From the NCBI RefSeq assembly GCF_018141445.1, contig NZ_CP058649.1:4793001-4857000 (forward strand): a stretch of 64,000 nt of DNA, written 5' to 3'. The stretch is from Vallitalea pronyensis (lineage in GTDB: Bacteria; Bacillota; Clostridia; Lachnospirales; Vallitaleaceae). The position numbers and the translations under genes were made by a program. Positions 26,146-36,684 of this stretch are shown here, one piece after another (position 1 is the stretch's first letter; every line of letters starts with the position of its first letter). The notes under the pieces were generated by a model. That model was not told the origin of the DNA. It made no database searches and worked only from the letters and a program-made list of their open reading frames with translations.

Positions 26146-28632
26146 TCAGCAAGTTTCGTTTTTACCTAACTGCTGTACCTCTACTGTGCATTGATTAGAA
26201 ACTAAATCCATGGTGACACATTTACCTTGAATATGAAGTGTTCCTTCTTCTAGCCCTTGTACAATCATTAAACACTTTCCTTGGTGGGTTACGATTGATG
26301 TGCTTTGATAATCCTGTACATTATCTGAACATCCGTTATCAACACCCCGTATCTTGTTTGCTCCCTCTATCGCAAAATCGATCCGTGCTTCCTGATTAGT
26401 TGTTACATTACCTTTTTCATCCACAAGCTTTGCTATCACGTGAACTACACTGTCACCGTCTGTTGTTATTACATTTTTATCCACTTCCAGCTCAATTGCT
26501 TTCACTGCTCCTACCGTTTGAATCACGGATTCAATGGTTTCACCATCTTTTACTCCGATAGCTTTTAATGTGCCCCTTACAAAAGGTACATGCCACTTAT
26601 ATATATGATCCTCAAAGTCTTTTAAGTATCTTGTAGCGATTAACGCATCATTTAAGTATAAGGCTATGTGATCACAATTGGAATATGCTTCCACAACAAT
26701 TGATTCACCCTCTTGATAGTTCCAATATGGATTCACATCGTGCCAGAACCAATCTCTCGTCTGCCATGCACCTTGTACTTTCTCTTGTAACTGGGCTGCA
26801 TCATTTTGTTCGTATAGGGAGTGTTCTAATCGCTGTGTAAACATCTTTATATGCGGTTCGTCTCGCCATAAACTTTTGAACATATGATACGCTGGTTTTT
26901 TAAACCCAGCAAAATCTAATAAAGCTAAGTTAGAGCCTCTACGTGGCCAGAGCTTTTGCACCCAGCCTTCTCCCATATGGTCAATACCTGTCCATATAAA
27001 AATTCCAGGGATATGTTCTTTTTCAAGTACGGCTTTCCATTCATGCCATTGAGGCATATTTTCTGTTCCCATGATCGGTTTTTTAGGATAATTTTCATGA
27101 CCGTAATCATAGATGACCCTCCTATAACTGTATCCGACCATATCCAGTTCATCAATAAAGCCTGTTTCGTAGCTTACAGTGGGTAAAATACAGTTAGCTA
27201 ATACAGGTCTTGTCCTATCTACTGCCTTTGTCCACTGTGTTAATTGTCGTGCTGTAGTATCCACATCGTAGTAATCCCTTGGTATTTTATTGATGTTTTC
27301 TCTTATTTTTTCTTTACTATAAGGAGGTAAAGTCCAAGTATATACGCCTGTGGCATCCTTACCAAAATAGCCTGTGGCATTATTATATTTCGTATAGGTC
27401 CATTCAATTTCATTGCCTATGCTCCACTGGAAGATACATGGGTGGTTGTGATCTCGTTTGACAATATTTTGTACATCTTCTTTCGCATATTCTCTAAAAA
27501 ACTCTGCATGCCCCCGTGATAGATCATCCACAAATTTTTCTACACCATTTTTACGTTTGTCTTTTGGATTGTCCCACTCGTCAAAAAACTCTTCTTGTAC
27601 TAGGAATCCCATCTCATCACATAAATCTAGAAAATCTTCAGAAGCTGGGTTATGTGCGGTTCTAATGGCATTACAACCGCATTCTTTTAATAACTTCAGT
27701 CTTCTTTTCCATACATCAAGGGGTACAGCAGCCCCTACAAGTCCTGCATCATGATGAAGGCAAACACCTTTAACTAGCCTATTGCTCCCATTCAAGAAAA
27801 ACCCCTTATCTGCATCAAAATAGAATTCTCTTATACCTGTTCTTGTCGATTCCGTTTGAATGATACAACCATCGAGTACGACTTCCACCTTAACATCATA
27901 CAACTTCCCATGATGAATTTCCCATTTCACAGGATTTGAAATTTCAAAATCAATGACAACATCTGACCATGTCTGCTTTTCTATGTCACATGCTATCACC
28001 TTTTTTCCTATCAATTGGTTGCCATCATAGACTTTACCCACTATATCAATGGCATTCTTTTCTTGAGTTGTATTGTGAAGAGTCACTTGACTTCTGATGA
28101 TTGCAAAGTCTTGTTCGATTCTTGGCGTTGTCACAGAAATACCCCATACTGGAATATGAATCTTTGGGAGGATATGCATGGACACTTTACGATATATACC
28201 AGATCCCGTATACCAGCGACTGTCTGCATACCTTGTATGATCCACCTTAATAGCAATCACATTATCTTCCCCCAATGGATTAAGATAGTCTGTCACATCT
28301 ACGAGACAAGGGCTGTATCCATAAGGATGGAATGTAACACGTTTACCATTACAATAGATTGTCGCCCTGTTATAAATACCATCAAAATTGATGATTATCG
28401 TATTATGCGCCATGTCTTTGGTTGTCATAAAATATTTTCTATACCAGCCTATGCCCCCAAGTAAATAACCTGTGCATGACTCGCCTTTTTCTTGGTCAAA
28501 AGAAAAGGCTACACTCCAGTCATGAGGAAGATCAACTGTTTTGAAGTGACTATCGTCTGTAGATAATAAATGCACACCTTCTGGTTCACCTAATATAAAT
28601 TTCCAATCTTTTAGTAAAGGCAGTCCTCTCAT
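26146..28632 (-). CDS. GH2 family glycoside hydrolase (beta-galactosidase-like)
   Basis: 828 aa, no signal peptide. The domain order is the GH2 one: jelly-roll N-terminus (LPHDWSVAFSFDQEKGESCTGYLLGGIGWYRKYF), Ig-like domain, TIM barrel with GVCLHHDAGLVGAA, IRTAHNPASEDFLDLCDEMGF, acid/base E408 in WSIGNEIEW and probable nucleophile E524 in MGTENM, then a C-terminal Ig-like/DUF4982 extension (VKAIELEVDKNVITTDGDSVVHVIAKLVDEKGN). Galactosidase is the best guess; glucuronidase or mannosidase cannot be excluded. It follows the histidine kinase gene by 70 bp and is probably the last gene of the first importer operon. Confidence 0.88.
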   Translation of the reverse strand: MRGLPLLKDWKFILGEPEGVHLLSTDDSHFKTVDLPHDWSVAFSFDQEKGESCTGYLLGGIGWYRKYFMTTKDMAHNTIIINFDGIYNRATIYCNGKRVTFHPYGYSPCLVDVTDYLNPLGEDNVIAIKVDHTRYADSRWYTGSGIYRKVSMHILPKIHIPVWGISVTTPRIEQDFAIIRSQVTLHNTTQEKNAIDIVGKVYDGNQLIGKKVIACDIEKQTWSDVVIDFEISNPVKWEIHHGKLYDVKVEVVLDGCIIQTESTRTGIREFYFDADKGFFLNGSNRLVKGVCLHHDAGLVGAAVPLDVWKRRLKLLKECGCNAIRTAHNPASEDFLDLCDEMGFLVQEEFFDEWDNPKDKRKNGVEKFVDDLSRGHAEFFREYAKEDVQNIVKRDHNHPCIFQWSIGNEIEWTYTKYNNATGYFGKDATGVYTWTLPPYSKEKIRENINKIPRDYYDVDTTARQLTQWTKAVDRTRPVLANCILPTVSYETGFIDELDMVGYSYRRVIYDYGHENYPKKPIMGTENMPQWHEWKAVLEKEHIPGIFIWTGIDHMGEGWVQKLWPRRGSNLALLDFAGFKKPAYHMFKSLWRDEPHIKMFTQRLEHSLYEQNDAAQLQEKVQGAWQTRDWFWHDVNPYWNYQEGESIVVEAYSNCDHIALYLNDALIATRYLKDFEDHIYKWHVPFVRGTLKAIGVKDGETIESVIQTVGAVKAIELEVDKNVITTDGDSVVHVIAKLVDEKGNVTTNQEARIDFAIEGANKIRGVDNGCSDNVQDYQSTSIVTHQGKCLMIVQGLEEGTLHIQGKCVTMDLVSNQCTVEVQQLGKNETC

Positions 28633-28702
28633 ATGTCTTTTCCTTTCTAATTTGTTATTGCTTTATAGCTGCTATGTAGTGGTCCAGGCGTTCATTTTGT
28701 AC

Positions 28703-30457
28703 CTACTGGTCTCCTCTTGGAATCTTCAACTGAATACACGTTCCTTGACCATATTGGCTATGGATATGAATACCATACTGCATGCCATAGCGTAGCCTGA
28801 TTCTCTTATGGACATTTCTTAGTCCTATGGATAGATGTTTGTTTTTTGGCTGAACCTCTAATGAGTTTGTTTCTTCCAAAGTATTGATGATTTGTGTCAA
28901 ACGTTCTTTTTTAATACCCACACCATTGTCAATAATCTCAATATCAATTTCTTCTTCGACTATCCTAGCAGAAACCCATATTTTTTTATCTGTCATTTTA
29001 TCTAAAAAACCATGTTCAATGGCATTTTCTATAAGTGGTAATAACACATGTCTTGGAACTTTTTCATATAGCGCTTCTTCTTCAATATCCATTTCAATTT
29101 GAAGGCTATCAAAGTAACGATATTTCTGAATACGAGTATAATTGTCGATAGCATTTAATTCTTCTTCCAAACTAATAATTTCTTCCTTACCTAATGAAAA
29201 ATGCATTAATGCTCCTAGACTTCTTGCTACAACACCTATATCCTTTGCGCCTTGAGAAAAAGCAAGCCAATTGATTGTATCCAGCGTATTATACAAAAAA
29301 TGAGGATTGATCTGCATTTGCAGAGCTTGAATCTGAGCTTGTTGTTTTAAGGATTGTTCTTCCCTTACATGATGAACAAGGGTATCCATACTACATACCA
29401 TTTTATTAAATGCTGCATGTAGTTTCCCAATTTCGTCATCATACTTTACACTTGCCTGAATGGAAAAATCACCTTTTGAAAATTGTTCAATATAACCTAC
29501 TAATTTTTTTATGGGGTAGGATATCCCTTTTGATATACCAATAACTAAAGCAGTGATTAATACAAAAACACCACCTAATACCAAAACTGTTACAACATTT
29601 AATTGTTTTAGTTCCTCGTTATCCATTGCATTTTGAGAGACACTTATCACCTGCCAAGGCACTTTTTCAAGAGGTACAATATAGAGCTGTTTCTCCCCTT
29701 GGTGCGTTGACACATTCTGAACAATCTTATTTGGATAAGTGGCGATATGCTGAAATAAATTTGGAAATAAATCATGTTGTCCAGAAACAATGTTGCCTTG
29801 CGTATCAGTTATAAAGATATCATCATGCTGCGTAAAAGAAATGTTATCAAAAACCTTACTAAAATAATCCATATCCACGTATATAATAAAGTAACCGAGT
29901 ATCTGCTGGTTACTTAGATGACAGATAGCTTTTCCAATAGGTATCACCCTTAACCTTTTATTGGGCAGCATCCAAATATTTTTGCCTTTTCCTTGAAGAA
30001 TTACCTCATTAGACATATCCGGCACATCATAATCATTCTGACCGGCAGAATAAACACGACCTGACGGGGTAAATAAAAACACACCTTTTATCGCATTCGT
30101 TTTACTCATTTCAGTAATCATACTATTGTTTAAGCTTATTGCAACCTGAGTTTCTTGATGGTTAATAACCGTATTACGTTTTATTTTTAATAAATGATCT
30201 TGAATGGTAGGATTAAGAGAAAGTTCAAACAGTATATCTTCAATATCTTTTATACGATACTCCAGATTTTTTGCTACTTGATTCATGGTATTTTTTATGT
30301 AATTTTTTTGGTGTCCCATAATAAGGTTAGACGACACATTGTAAAAATAAAGACCTAAGATCAATATGGAACAGAATAATACACCTAACATACTAACCAG
30401 AAGTTTAGACTGGATTGGTAAATTCCCCCATGTTTTTTTTAATGTAAGTTTTTTCAT
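28703..30457 (-). CDS. Sensor histidine kinase, YesM type
   Basis: 584 aa. Helix 1 at about 19-41, an extracellular sensor domain (about 42-285) with Cache-like look, helix 2 (VVTVLVLGGVFVLITALVIG), HAMP, then the His-kinase domain with H386 in QMQINPHFLYNTLDT and a HATPase_c domain (LIENAIEHGFLD, IDNGVGIKKER, GIGLRNVHKRIRLRYG). Partner of the response regulator encoded 1 bp upstream. This pair should sense an extracellular saccharide, probably through the binding protein of the same operon, and control the sugar genes. Confidence 0.93.
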   Translation of the reverse strand: MKKLTLKKTWGNLPIQSKLLVSMLGVLFCSILILGLYFYNVSSNLIMGHQKNYIKNTMNQVAKNLEYRIKDIEDILFELSLNPTIQDHLLKIKRNTVINHQETQVAISLNNSMITEMSKTNAIKGVFLFTPSGRVYSAGQNDYDVPDMSNEVILQGKGKNIWMLPNKRLRVIPIGKAICHLSNQQILGYFIIYVDMDYFSKVFDNISFTQHDDIFITDTQGNIVSGQHDLFPNLFQHIATYPNKIVQNVSTHQGEKQLYIVPLEKVPWQVISVSQNAMDNEELKQLNVVTVLVLGGVFVLITALVIGISKGISYPIKKLVGYIEQFSKGDFSIQASVKYDDEIGKLHAAFNKMVCSMDTLVHHVREEQSLKQQAQIQALQMQINPHFLYNTLDTINWLAFSQGAKDIGVVARSLGALMHFSLGKEEIISLEEELNAIDNYTRIQKYRYFDSLQIEMDIEEEALYEKVPRHVLLPLIENAIEHGFLDKMTDKKIWVSARIVEEEIDIEIIDNGVGIKKERLTQIINTLEETNSLEVQPKNKHLSIGLRNVHKRIRLRYGMQYGIHIHSQYGQGTCIQLKIPRGDQ

Positions 30458-30458
30458 G

Positions 30459-31259
30459 CTAATCTATCCGCTTTATAACATCTACTAGATGCGTGACGTT
30501 CTGTTCATGACTTTCTTTTCTGTACGCCATAGGGGTTTTGCCAAATGTTTTTGAAAACAACTGACTAAAATAACGTTGGTCATTCATACCTATTTTTTCG
30601 CAAATACTATAGATTTTAAGATTAGTATGCTTTAATAATTCTGTTGCCTTTATCATTCTAATGGTTGTAAGAATTTTGGAAAAATTATAAGAGGTACTTT
30701 TCTTTATAAGTTTGCTCAGGTATGCGGTAGAGAAATACATATACTCGCTCAATGTGGCTAATGTGATATTCTCCATATAATGTTTTTCAATGTAATCTAA
30801 AATAGCATGTATGGTATCATTTTGCCCATCCACATCATTTATTTTTTTAATAATCTTGCCAAACTCGGCTTCTATCAATGAGACGCCTTCATTCTCCAAA
30901 CTAGATTTTGCTCGTTTTACAACTTCTAACACTTCTTCGGGGCTTGCGGGCTTTAATAAATAATCAAACACACCATTTTTTAGGGCAGTTTTAGCATACT
31001 CAAATGTACCATACCCTGTCAACAGAATGGTCTTACAATTTTTTATCTTTGAAGTTTCTCCTGCTAATTCAAGACCATTCATACCCGGCATTTTAATATC
31101 TGTCAGAACAATGTGGGGGTTATATTGTGACAATACTTGTAATGCATCCACACCATTATCAACTGCTCTCACTTCTTGAATACCAATGCTGTTCCAATCT
31201 AACTGTAACAATCCTCTAGCAATAATTTTTTCATCATCGGCAATTAAAAGTCTCATCAT
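30459..31259 (-). CDS. Response regulator, AraC-type output (YesN-like, short form)
   Basis: 266 aa. Receiver domain with phospho-acceptor D54 in VLTDIKMPGMNG, a brief linker and a C-terminal AraC HTH (ENITLATLSEYMYFSTAYLSKLIKK, then YFSQLFSKTFGKTPMAYR). YesN proteins are often above 500 aa, so this one lacks the long middle region. Two adjacent ATG codons; the second (31256) is better spaced from GGAGTG. A gap of 144 bp with no terminator separates it from the permease, so partial read-through or a private promoter is possible. Confidence 0.92.
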   Translation of the reverse strand: MMRLLIADDEKIIARGLLQLDWNSIGIQEVRAVDNGVDALQVLSQYNPHIVLTDIKMPGMNGLELAGETSKIKNCKTILLTGYGTFEYAKTALKNGVFDYLLKPASPEEVLEVVKRAKSSLENEGVSLIEAEFGKIIKKINDVDGQNDTIHAILDYIEKHYMENITLATLSEYMYFSTAYLSKLIKKSTSYNFSKILTTIRMIKATELLKHTNLKIYSICEKIGMNDQRYFSQLFSKTFGKTPMAYRKESHEQNVTHLVDVIKRID

Positions 31260-31403
31260 ATCACTCCAATGCTATTAGGTCTATCCTTACCCAGATGAAA
31301 TGTGAATTACAAGGTCGTAGTATAATCATTTCATAGGGATTTTCCTATTTCTATTATACAACCTTTATGGTATTTTTACTATGGATATACTTTACACGGT
31401 AAA

Positions 31404-32243
31404 CTACCCTTTTACAGCACCAGATACCAAACCACCGATGATGCGTTGATGGAGTAAAGAATAGATTACAATGACTGGAATAACCGTAATGACAATTGCT
31501 GCAATCATACCAACATAATCCGTTGCATACATGCCTTTAAACGCCATGAGTCCAACAGGTAACGTCATCTTATTTTGATCCGATAAGAAAATCTGTGGAA
31601 AGAGCAGATCATTCCAAGCGTTAATAAATGAAATGACAGCTATGGTGATAATACCGGGTTTTACTAATGGCATGATTACTTTCCAAAAGGCTTTTAATAA
31701 CGAACACCCATCAATGATTGCAGCTTCCTCAAGTTCTCTTGGCAATGTAGAAAAGAAACCTGTCATAATAAAGATGGACATGGGTATAGCAAAAGTGACA
31801 TTGGGTATAATAACGGCTATGTATTTTCCTAATATATGGGTCATATTAAAAATGGAGTAAAGGGGTATGATGGAACCGTATGTTGGAATCATCATACCCA
31901 TCAAAAACAAACTGAGTACAATACCTGAAAGCTTCCATTTTAGGCGTGTAATACCATAAGATGTCATGGTTGATAAAAAGATTGTAATGCTTACTGATAC
32001 AACACTAATCAGTAGAGAGTTGATGAAGTAATTACCTATATTACCCTCTATCACGGCATTGACATAATTATTTAGCGTCCAGCTCTTTGGTAAACCCCAA
32101 GTGTTTGTGAATAAGTCTTCTTGGGTTTTAAACGAATTGAGTATTAACCACAAAAGCGGAAACATGCAGACAACCAAAAACATGATGAGCAAAAAGTAGA
32201 TGGTTGCGTTTTTTATGATTGTTTTCTTTTTTTCATTTCTCAA
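31404..32243 (-). CDS. Sugar ABC transporter permease, MalG type (system 1)
   Basis: 279 aa, six hydrophobic helices and the cytoplasmic EAA loop (LEEAAIIDGCSLLKAFWKVIMPLVKPG) that binds the ATPase. The end ...LVSGAVKG is typical of CUT1 MalG-like permeases. It follows the MalF-type gene by 21 bp. Confidence 0.94.
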   Translation of the reverse strand: MRNEKKKTIIKNATIYFLLIMFLVVCMFPLLWLILNSFKTQEDLFTNTWGLPKSWTLNNYVNAVIEGNIGNYFINSLLISVVSVSITIFLSTMTSYGITRLKWKLSGIVLSLFLMGMMIPTYGSIIPLYSIFNMTHILGKYIAVIIPNVTFAIPMSIFIMTGFFSTLPRELEEAAIIDGCSLLKAFWKVIMPLVKPGIITIAVISFINAWNDLLFPQIFLSDQNKMTLPVGLMAFKGMYATDYVGMIAAIVITVIPVIVIYSLLHQRIIGGLVSGAVKG

Positions 32244-32264
32244 CGCATTTCCCTCCTGTTATTC

Positions 32265-33140
32265 TTATTCATCTTTTGTATAAAAAGCAAGACGAATGAT
32301 AAGTGTTGCACCTGCACATAGTAAAAGAAGTATCATACCAATTGCACTTGAATAGCCAAACTTCAAAGCTCGAAACCCTTGATAATACATATAAGTACTC
32401 ATAACTTCACTTGCATGATTAGGCCCCCCAGAAGTCGTTACTGCAACAAGATCGTATAACTTTAATGAACCGGTAATGATCAAAACAGAATCAATCATCA
32501 ATATCTTTTTCATTAATGGAAAGATAATCTTGATAAACTGCTGCCACTTACTAGCCCCATCTATAGCAGCTGCTTCAAAGAGCGTCCCATCAATGTTCTT
32601 CATACCAGCTAACTGAATAACGATATGATAGCCTACAAACTGCCACATACTAATAACAATTAAACTTGGCAGTACTGTATGCTCATTAGCAAGCCAAATC
32701 CTAGTATATTTTTCTAGTCCAATAGCATTTAAAAATGAATTGACTAGTCCAAAATTAGGATGATAAATAAAACTCCATAGCATACCAATTGCAGTGCCAC
32801 ATATCACTGAAGGCATAAAATAAATACTTTGAAATAGTTTTGCTCCTTTAATTTTTTGAAACAATATATAGGAAATAAGCATGGCAATAACCATATGTGC
32901 TATATAGGATCCCAGTACAAATTTTAAGTTGTTTGTAATGGCTTTTGTAAAAAATTGATCATTAAAGAGATTTATATAGTTTTGAAAACCTACGAAAACT
33001 TTTTTACCTAGCAAGTTAGTCTTATATAAACTAATATAGGTATTATAGATAATAGGAATAAGTCCAAAGACTACGTATAAAAGTAATGCTGGACCTACGA
33101 AAATAAAAATATAGCGCTTCTGCCTTAATATTCTATCCAT
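32265..33140 (-). CDS. Sugar ABC transporter permease, MalF type (system 1)
   Basis: 291 aa. The start at 33140 (MDRILRQKRYIFIF) lies after GGGGTG; the frame from 33176 adds a tail over the ribosome site. Six helices and the EAA loop (LFEAAAIDGASKWQQFIKIIFPLMKK). It pairs with the MalG-type gene downstream and the binding protein upstream. No ATPase gene is in the operon. Confidence 0.94.
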   Translation of the reverse strand: MDRILRQKRYIFIFVGPALLLYVVFGLIPIIYNTYISLYKTNLLGKKVFVGFQNYINLFNDQFFTKAITNNLKFVLGSYIAHMVIAMLISYILFQKIKGAKLFQSIYFMPSVICGTAIGMLWSFIYHPNFGLVNSFLNAIGLEKYTRIWLANEHTVLPSLIVISMWQFVGYHIVIQLAGMKNIDGTLFEAAAIDGASKWQQFIKIIFPLMKKILMIDSVLIITGSLKLYDLVAVTTSGGPNHASEVMSTYMYYQGFRALKFGYSSAIGMILLLLCAGATLIIRLAFYTKDE

Positions 33141-33226
33141 TGTCACACCCCAAATAATATGTTGCACTGAAAACACATAGGCTCACTGTTTCTATGCAGC
33201 ATTTGTTAGTTTCTTTATAATAGCAA

Positions 33227-34534
33227 TTACTGCTTCGTCTCTTGCTCTGCATATTTTTGAAGTGCAGTGAACTGTTCTTTTGGGTCAGCCCCAGAAGCAA
33301 TATATACAGATATATTATTAAATTCTCCTCCAATATTTGCTCCAAATTGTCGGTCGATGGCAATGAGTGGGTTCTTCACTTCTTGTTGTAGTTGGCGTAC
33401 TTGCTGTGTTACTTTATCCAATTTATTTTCATCAATTGTAACCTTAGTAGATGCAATCCCTCCACAATCCACAACATATTTTTCCTGTACGTCTGGATCG
33501 GATAACATCTTTAAGAATGCAAGTGCTGCTTCTTTGTGTTCGCACCTTTCACTAATTGCATACAGTTTGGCTAGTGTACCCACATGGGTGTCCGCATATT
33601 CTTGTTTCTTAGGTGGTTGTAAAAATACCCCAACATTTTCATCGGATCCCATTGCTCCAATGATTGCTTTTGTTTCCCACGTTCCCATTGCATACATAGC
33701 CGCTTTTTCAGTTGTAAATAGTGTCCGACCTTCGTCATATGATAAGCCTAAGAATCCTTCAGGGAATGCACCGGCATTCACCATTTCTTGAAAAGCTTTA
33801 CCTGATTCAACATACCGTTCGTCATCCCATGTGGTCGTGCCGTCAACAATAGCGTCAAATAATTCTACGCCGCCAATTCCGCCAGATAGTTCAAGCATTA
33901 GATTACCTGATACCCATGCATCTTGCGTAGCCATGGAAATAGGTATGATCCCTTTTTCTTTTAATGTCTTAATATTCCCCATGAACGCGTCCCACGTTTT
34001 TGGTACAGCCAGATTGTTGTCTGCAAATATCTTCTTATTGTAATAGGTAATTACAATTTCTTGACCCATAGGCATGGCATATATCTTATCATCAAAAGTG
34101 GTAGCCTTAAAGATACCATCATTAAAGCGTTCAAACCATTCTGAGTCATATGCAAATGCTTCACTTAAAGAAAAAACTTTACCACTTTCAACATAATCTT
34201 TCATAAAACCAGCTTCCATAGTGAAGAATATATCCGGCACACTATTTTGTGTCATCAATGTAGCAAGCTTGGTTTTGTATTGTTGATTTTCGTACCATTC
34301 CATTTCTATTTCTGCATGATATGCATTGTCATTATTAAATTGTTCGGCTACAGACTCCATTAGGTTTGTATAAGCTTGTTGATTGGATCCCCCAACTGCC
34401 ATAAAGGTTAACTTGACTTTTTCAGACGCTTGATTTTTTCCAGTACCTTCATCTGATGATTTACCACAACCCACTAATAGGACTGATAATATAAACATCC
34501 CAAAAACCATTAACATAAGTAACCTTCTTCTCAC
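33227..34534 (-). CDS. Sugar-binding lipoprotein of ABC importer (system 1)
   Basis: 435 aa. A GTG at 34534 is preferred because GAAGGAGG lies 8 nt upstream; the ATG at 34552 falls just ahead of that site. Lipoprotein signal RRRLLMLMVFGMFILSVLLVGC, then an extracellular solute-binding family 1 fold (MTQNSVPDIFFTMEAG, YAMPMGQEIVITYYNKKIF, ALAFLKMLSDPDVQEKYV). The ligand is unknown; the neighbours suggest an oligosaccharide cut further by GH2. First gene of the operon SBP - permease - permease - regulator - kinase - GH2. Confidence 0.93.
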   Translation of the reverse strand: MRRRLLMLMVFGMFILSVLLVGCGKSSDEGTGKNQASEKVKLTFMAVGGSNQQAYTNLMESVAEQFNNDNAYHAEIEMEWYENQQYKTKLATLMTQNSVPDIFFTMEAGFMKDYVESGKVFSLSEAFAYDSEWFERFNDGIFKATTFDDKIYAMPMGQEIVITYYNKKIFADNNLAVPKTWDAFMGNIKTLKEKGIIPISMATQDAWVSGNLMLELSGGIGGVELFDAIVDGTTTWDDERYVESGKAFQEMVNAGAFPEGFLGLSYDEGRTLFTTEKAAMYAMGTWETKAIIGAMGSDENVGVFLQPPKKQEYADTHVGTLAKLYAISERCEHKEAALAFLKMLSDPDVQEKYVVDCGGIASTKVTIDENKLDKVTQQVRQLQQEVKNPLIAIDRQFGANIGGEFNNISVYIASGADPKEQFTALQKYAEQETKQ

Positions 34535-34565
34535 TTTAAATTCCTCCTTCACATGTTGTACTTAT

Positions 34566-34571
34566 ATTATA
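34566..34571 (-). promoter_or_regulatory. -10 box upstream of the system 1 binding protein
   Basis: A perfect TATAAT on the minus strand, 31 bp before the GTG start, with no fair -35 at 16-18 bp. That pattern suits activation by an AraC-type response regulator. The remaining 34572-34809 is A/T-rich, with no other feature seen. Confidence 0.45.
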
Positions 34572-34809
34572 AAGGATGAGCACTATCACTTATACGGCTA
34601 TTGTTGTCTAAAATGTTTATTTTTTTGTTCTATCCATGTATTTATTCACTATTATCACCAAATGATCTTTAGGCACTTGTACCAAATACTGAAATATTAC
34701 ATGTATATGCATGATAACACTGTTTTTTTATGCATTAATAACAGATAGGATAAAAGAATGATTTTTAGATATTTTTTTGGAATCTTGATAGGTTTCATTG
34801 AGCGTTTTT

Positions 34810-35643
34810 TTAACCTTTTATGCCTGACATAGCAATACCTTCAATAAAATGCTTCTGTGCTAATAGATAAACAATTATAACAGGTATTAAAGCTAATGTT
34901 GCGCCTGCCATCTGGGGTCCGTAGTTGCTGTTGTACTGGTCTTTAAAAATAGAAATACCCACCGCAAGCACTTGTTTCTGTGTTTGATTAATATAAACAA
35001 GAGCAGGTAAATACGTATTCCATCCCCAAGTAAATGATAAAATCGTTAATGCAATCAAAGAAGGCTTTGCTAAAGGCAGTGCTACTTGGAAGAAAGTTCG
35101 GAATGTGGAACACCCATCTATTTTTGATGCTTCAATCATTTCGTTAGGTACAGTAAAGAAGAACTGTCTCATAAGGAAAATAGCAAATCCATTAAACATC
35201 CATGGAAGATACACCGCTGAATGCTTATTAATTAAATCTAGTTTACTGAATATAACGAACTGAGGAATAATCCTTACTTGAATAGGTATCATTAATGTTG
35301 CGATGAAGATAAAGAAAATGATTTCCTTTCCACGAAATTTTAACTTAGCAAAAGCATAACCGGAAAGGGAACTAAAGACAAGGTTCATCATAACAATAAC
35401 ACCTGTTATCTTTGCCGTATTCAGATACCATGTCATGTATGGAAACTTTTCTATAGCAAAACGATAATTACCAAAATGAGTTTTCGTAGGTATCCACTGC
35501 ATAGGTACTTTGAAGATTTCACTTTCATATTTGAAAGATGATGAGAGCATCCATAATATAGGCAGCATCATCATGAGACCAATTCCTGCCAACACCAAAG
35601 ATGTTATCATTTTTTTTATTTTCTTTTTCGTTTTTGCATTCAT
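34810..35643 (-). CDS. Sugar ABC transporter permease, MalG type (system 2)
   Basis: 277 aa. The start at 35643 (MNAKTKKKIKKM) has a GGGGG site 7 nt upstream; the longer frame reaches back into the MalF-type gene. Six helices, the EAA loop (MIEASKIDGCSTFRTFFQVALPLAKPS) and the usual AMSGIKG end. Last gene of the system 2 operon; no clear terminator follows. Confidence 0.93.
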   Translation of the reverse strand: MNAKTKKKIKKMITSLVLAGIGLMMMLPILWMLSSSFKYESEIFKVPMQWIPTKTHFGNYRFAIEKFPYMTWYLNTAKITGVIVMMNLVFSSLSGYAFAKLKFRGKEIIFFIFIATLMIPIQVRIIPQFVIFSKLDLINKHSAVYLPWMFNGFAIFLMRQFFFTVPNEMIEASKIDGCSTFRTFFQVALPLAKPSLIALTILSFTWGWNTYLPALVYINQTQKQVLAVGISIFKDQYNSNYGPQMAGATLALIPVIIVYLLAQKHFIEGIAMSGIKG

Positions 35644-35654
35644 TTTGTAACCCC

Positions 35655-36542
35655 CTAGTATTTGACCCATTTCTTTTGACCTACCCATTGTATTAATGTG
35701 ACAATTGTAACAATGACAAAGAACAACCATGCTACTGCAGATGCATACCCCATCTTATAATCCTCAAATCCACTTCTATAAATATGATATACGGCAGTAA
35801 CTGTTGCTGTACCTGGTCCTCCATCTGTCATTATTTTGACTTCTGGGAACAGTTGTAATGATGCAATAACACTGGTAATAACTAAAAAGAAGGTTGTAGG
35901 GGATACCAAAGGCATTGTGATATGCCAAAACTTCTTGAACCCACTGGCACCATCTATAGAGGCAGCTTCATAATAACTCTTTGGTATACCTTGGAGTCCA
36001 GCTAAATAAATAACAATACAATAGCCAAGCTGCTTCCATACCCAAAAAAGTGCTATGGTAGGCAATGCATATTTAGAACTAGCTATCCATTGGGGTAGAT
36101 CTTTAATGCCAATAAATCTTAAAAAACCATTAACAGGACCAAAAACTGGGTGGAAAAGTACTGAGAAAACAACTGCTGCTGCTGTTACTGTAGCAACATA
36201 AGGCATAAAATACATGGTTCTAAGCATACTCCTACCATATATTTCCTTATTTAGTAATACTGCTATTAATAAGGATAATATAATAAGTAAAGGTACTGCC
36301 ATAAGCGAGAATTTAAAATTGTTGAATATACCTTCAATAAAATAATCATTCTTTATTGCTTTCAGATAGTTATTAAATCCAATAAATTTTGACGCGTTAA
36401 AGCCTTTCACCATATTCCACTTCATAAGACTAATGACAAAAGAATACACTATTGGATAAATCATAAACCCGATAAATCCCACAAGAGAAGGCAAAATAAA
36501 CATGTATGCTTCTACATTTCTTTTTATGGCTGATTTTTTCAT
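35655..36542 (-). CDS. Sugar ABC transporter permease, MalF type (system 2)
   Basis: 295 aa. The Met at 36542 is better spaced from AAGGAA than the one at 36548. Six helices and the EAA loop (YYEAASIDGASGFKKFWHITMPLVSPT). It follows the response-regulator gene by about 140 bp and precedes the MalG-type gene by 11 bp. Confidence 0.93.
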   Translation of the reverse strand: MKKSAIKRNVEAYMFILPSLVGFIGFMIYPIVYSFVISLMKWNMVKGFNASKFIGFNNYLKAIKNDYFIEGIFNNFKFSLMAVPLLIILSLLIAVLLNKEIYGRSMLRTMYFMPYVATVTAAAVVFSVLFHPVFGPVNGFLRFIGIKDLPQWIASSKYALPTIALFWVWKQLGYCIVIYLAGLQGIPKSYYEAASIDGASGFKKFWHITMPLVSPTTFFLVITSVIASLQLFPEVKIMTDGGPGTATVTAVYHIYRSGFEDYKMGYASAVAWLFFVIVTIVTLIQWVGQKKWVKY

Positions 36543-36684
36543 ACCCATTTCCTTTCATTATAATTAATATCGTGATTAACTATAATGTAACAAAATAGAA
36601 GGTATTATCCAATGAACTGATTTACCATTTTCTTTCAAGATCACCGATAGATTATGTTTCTTATACTAAGATAAGTGCACTGAT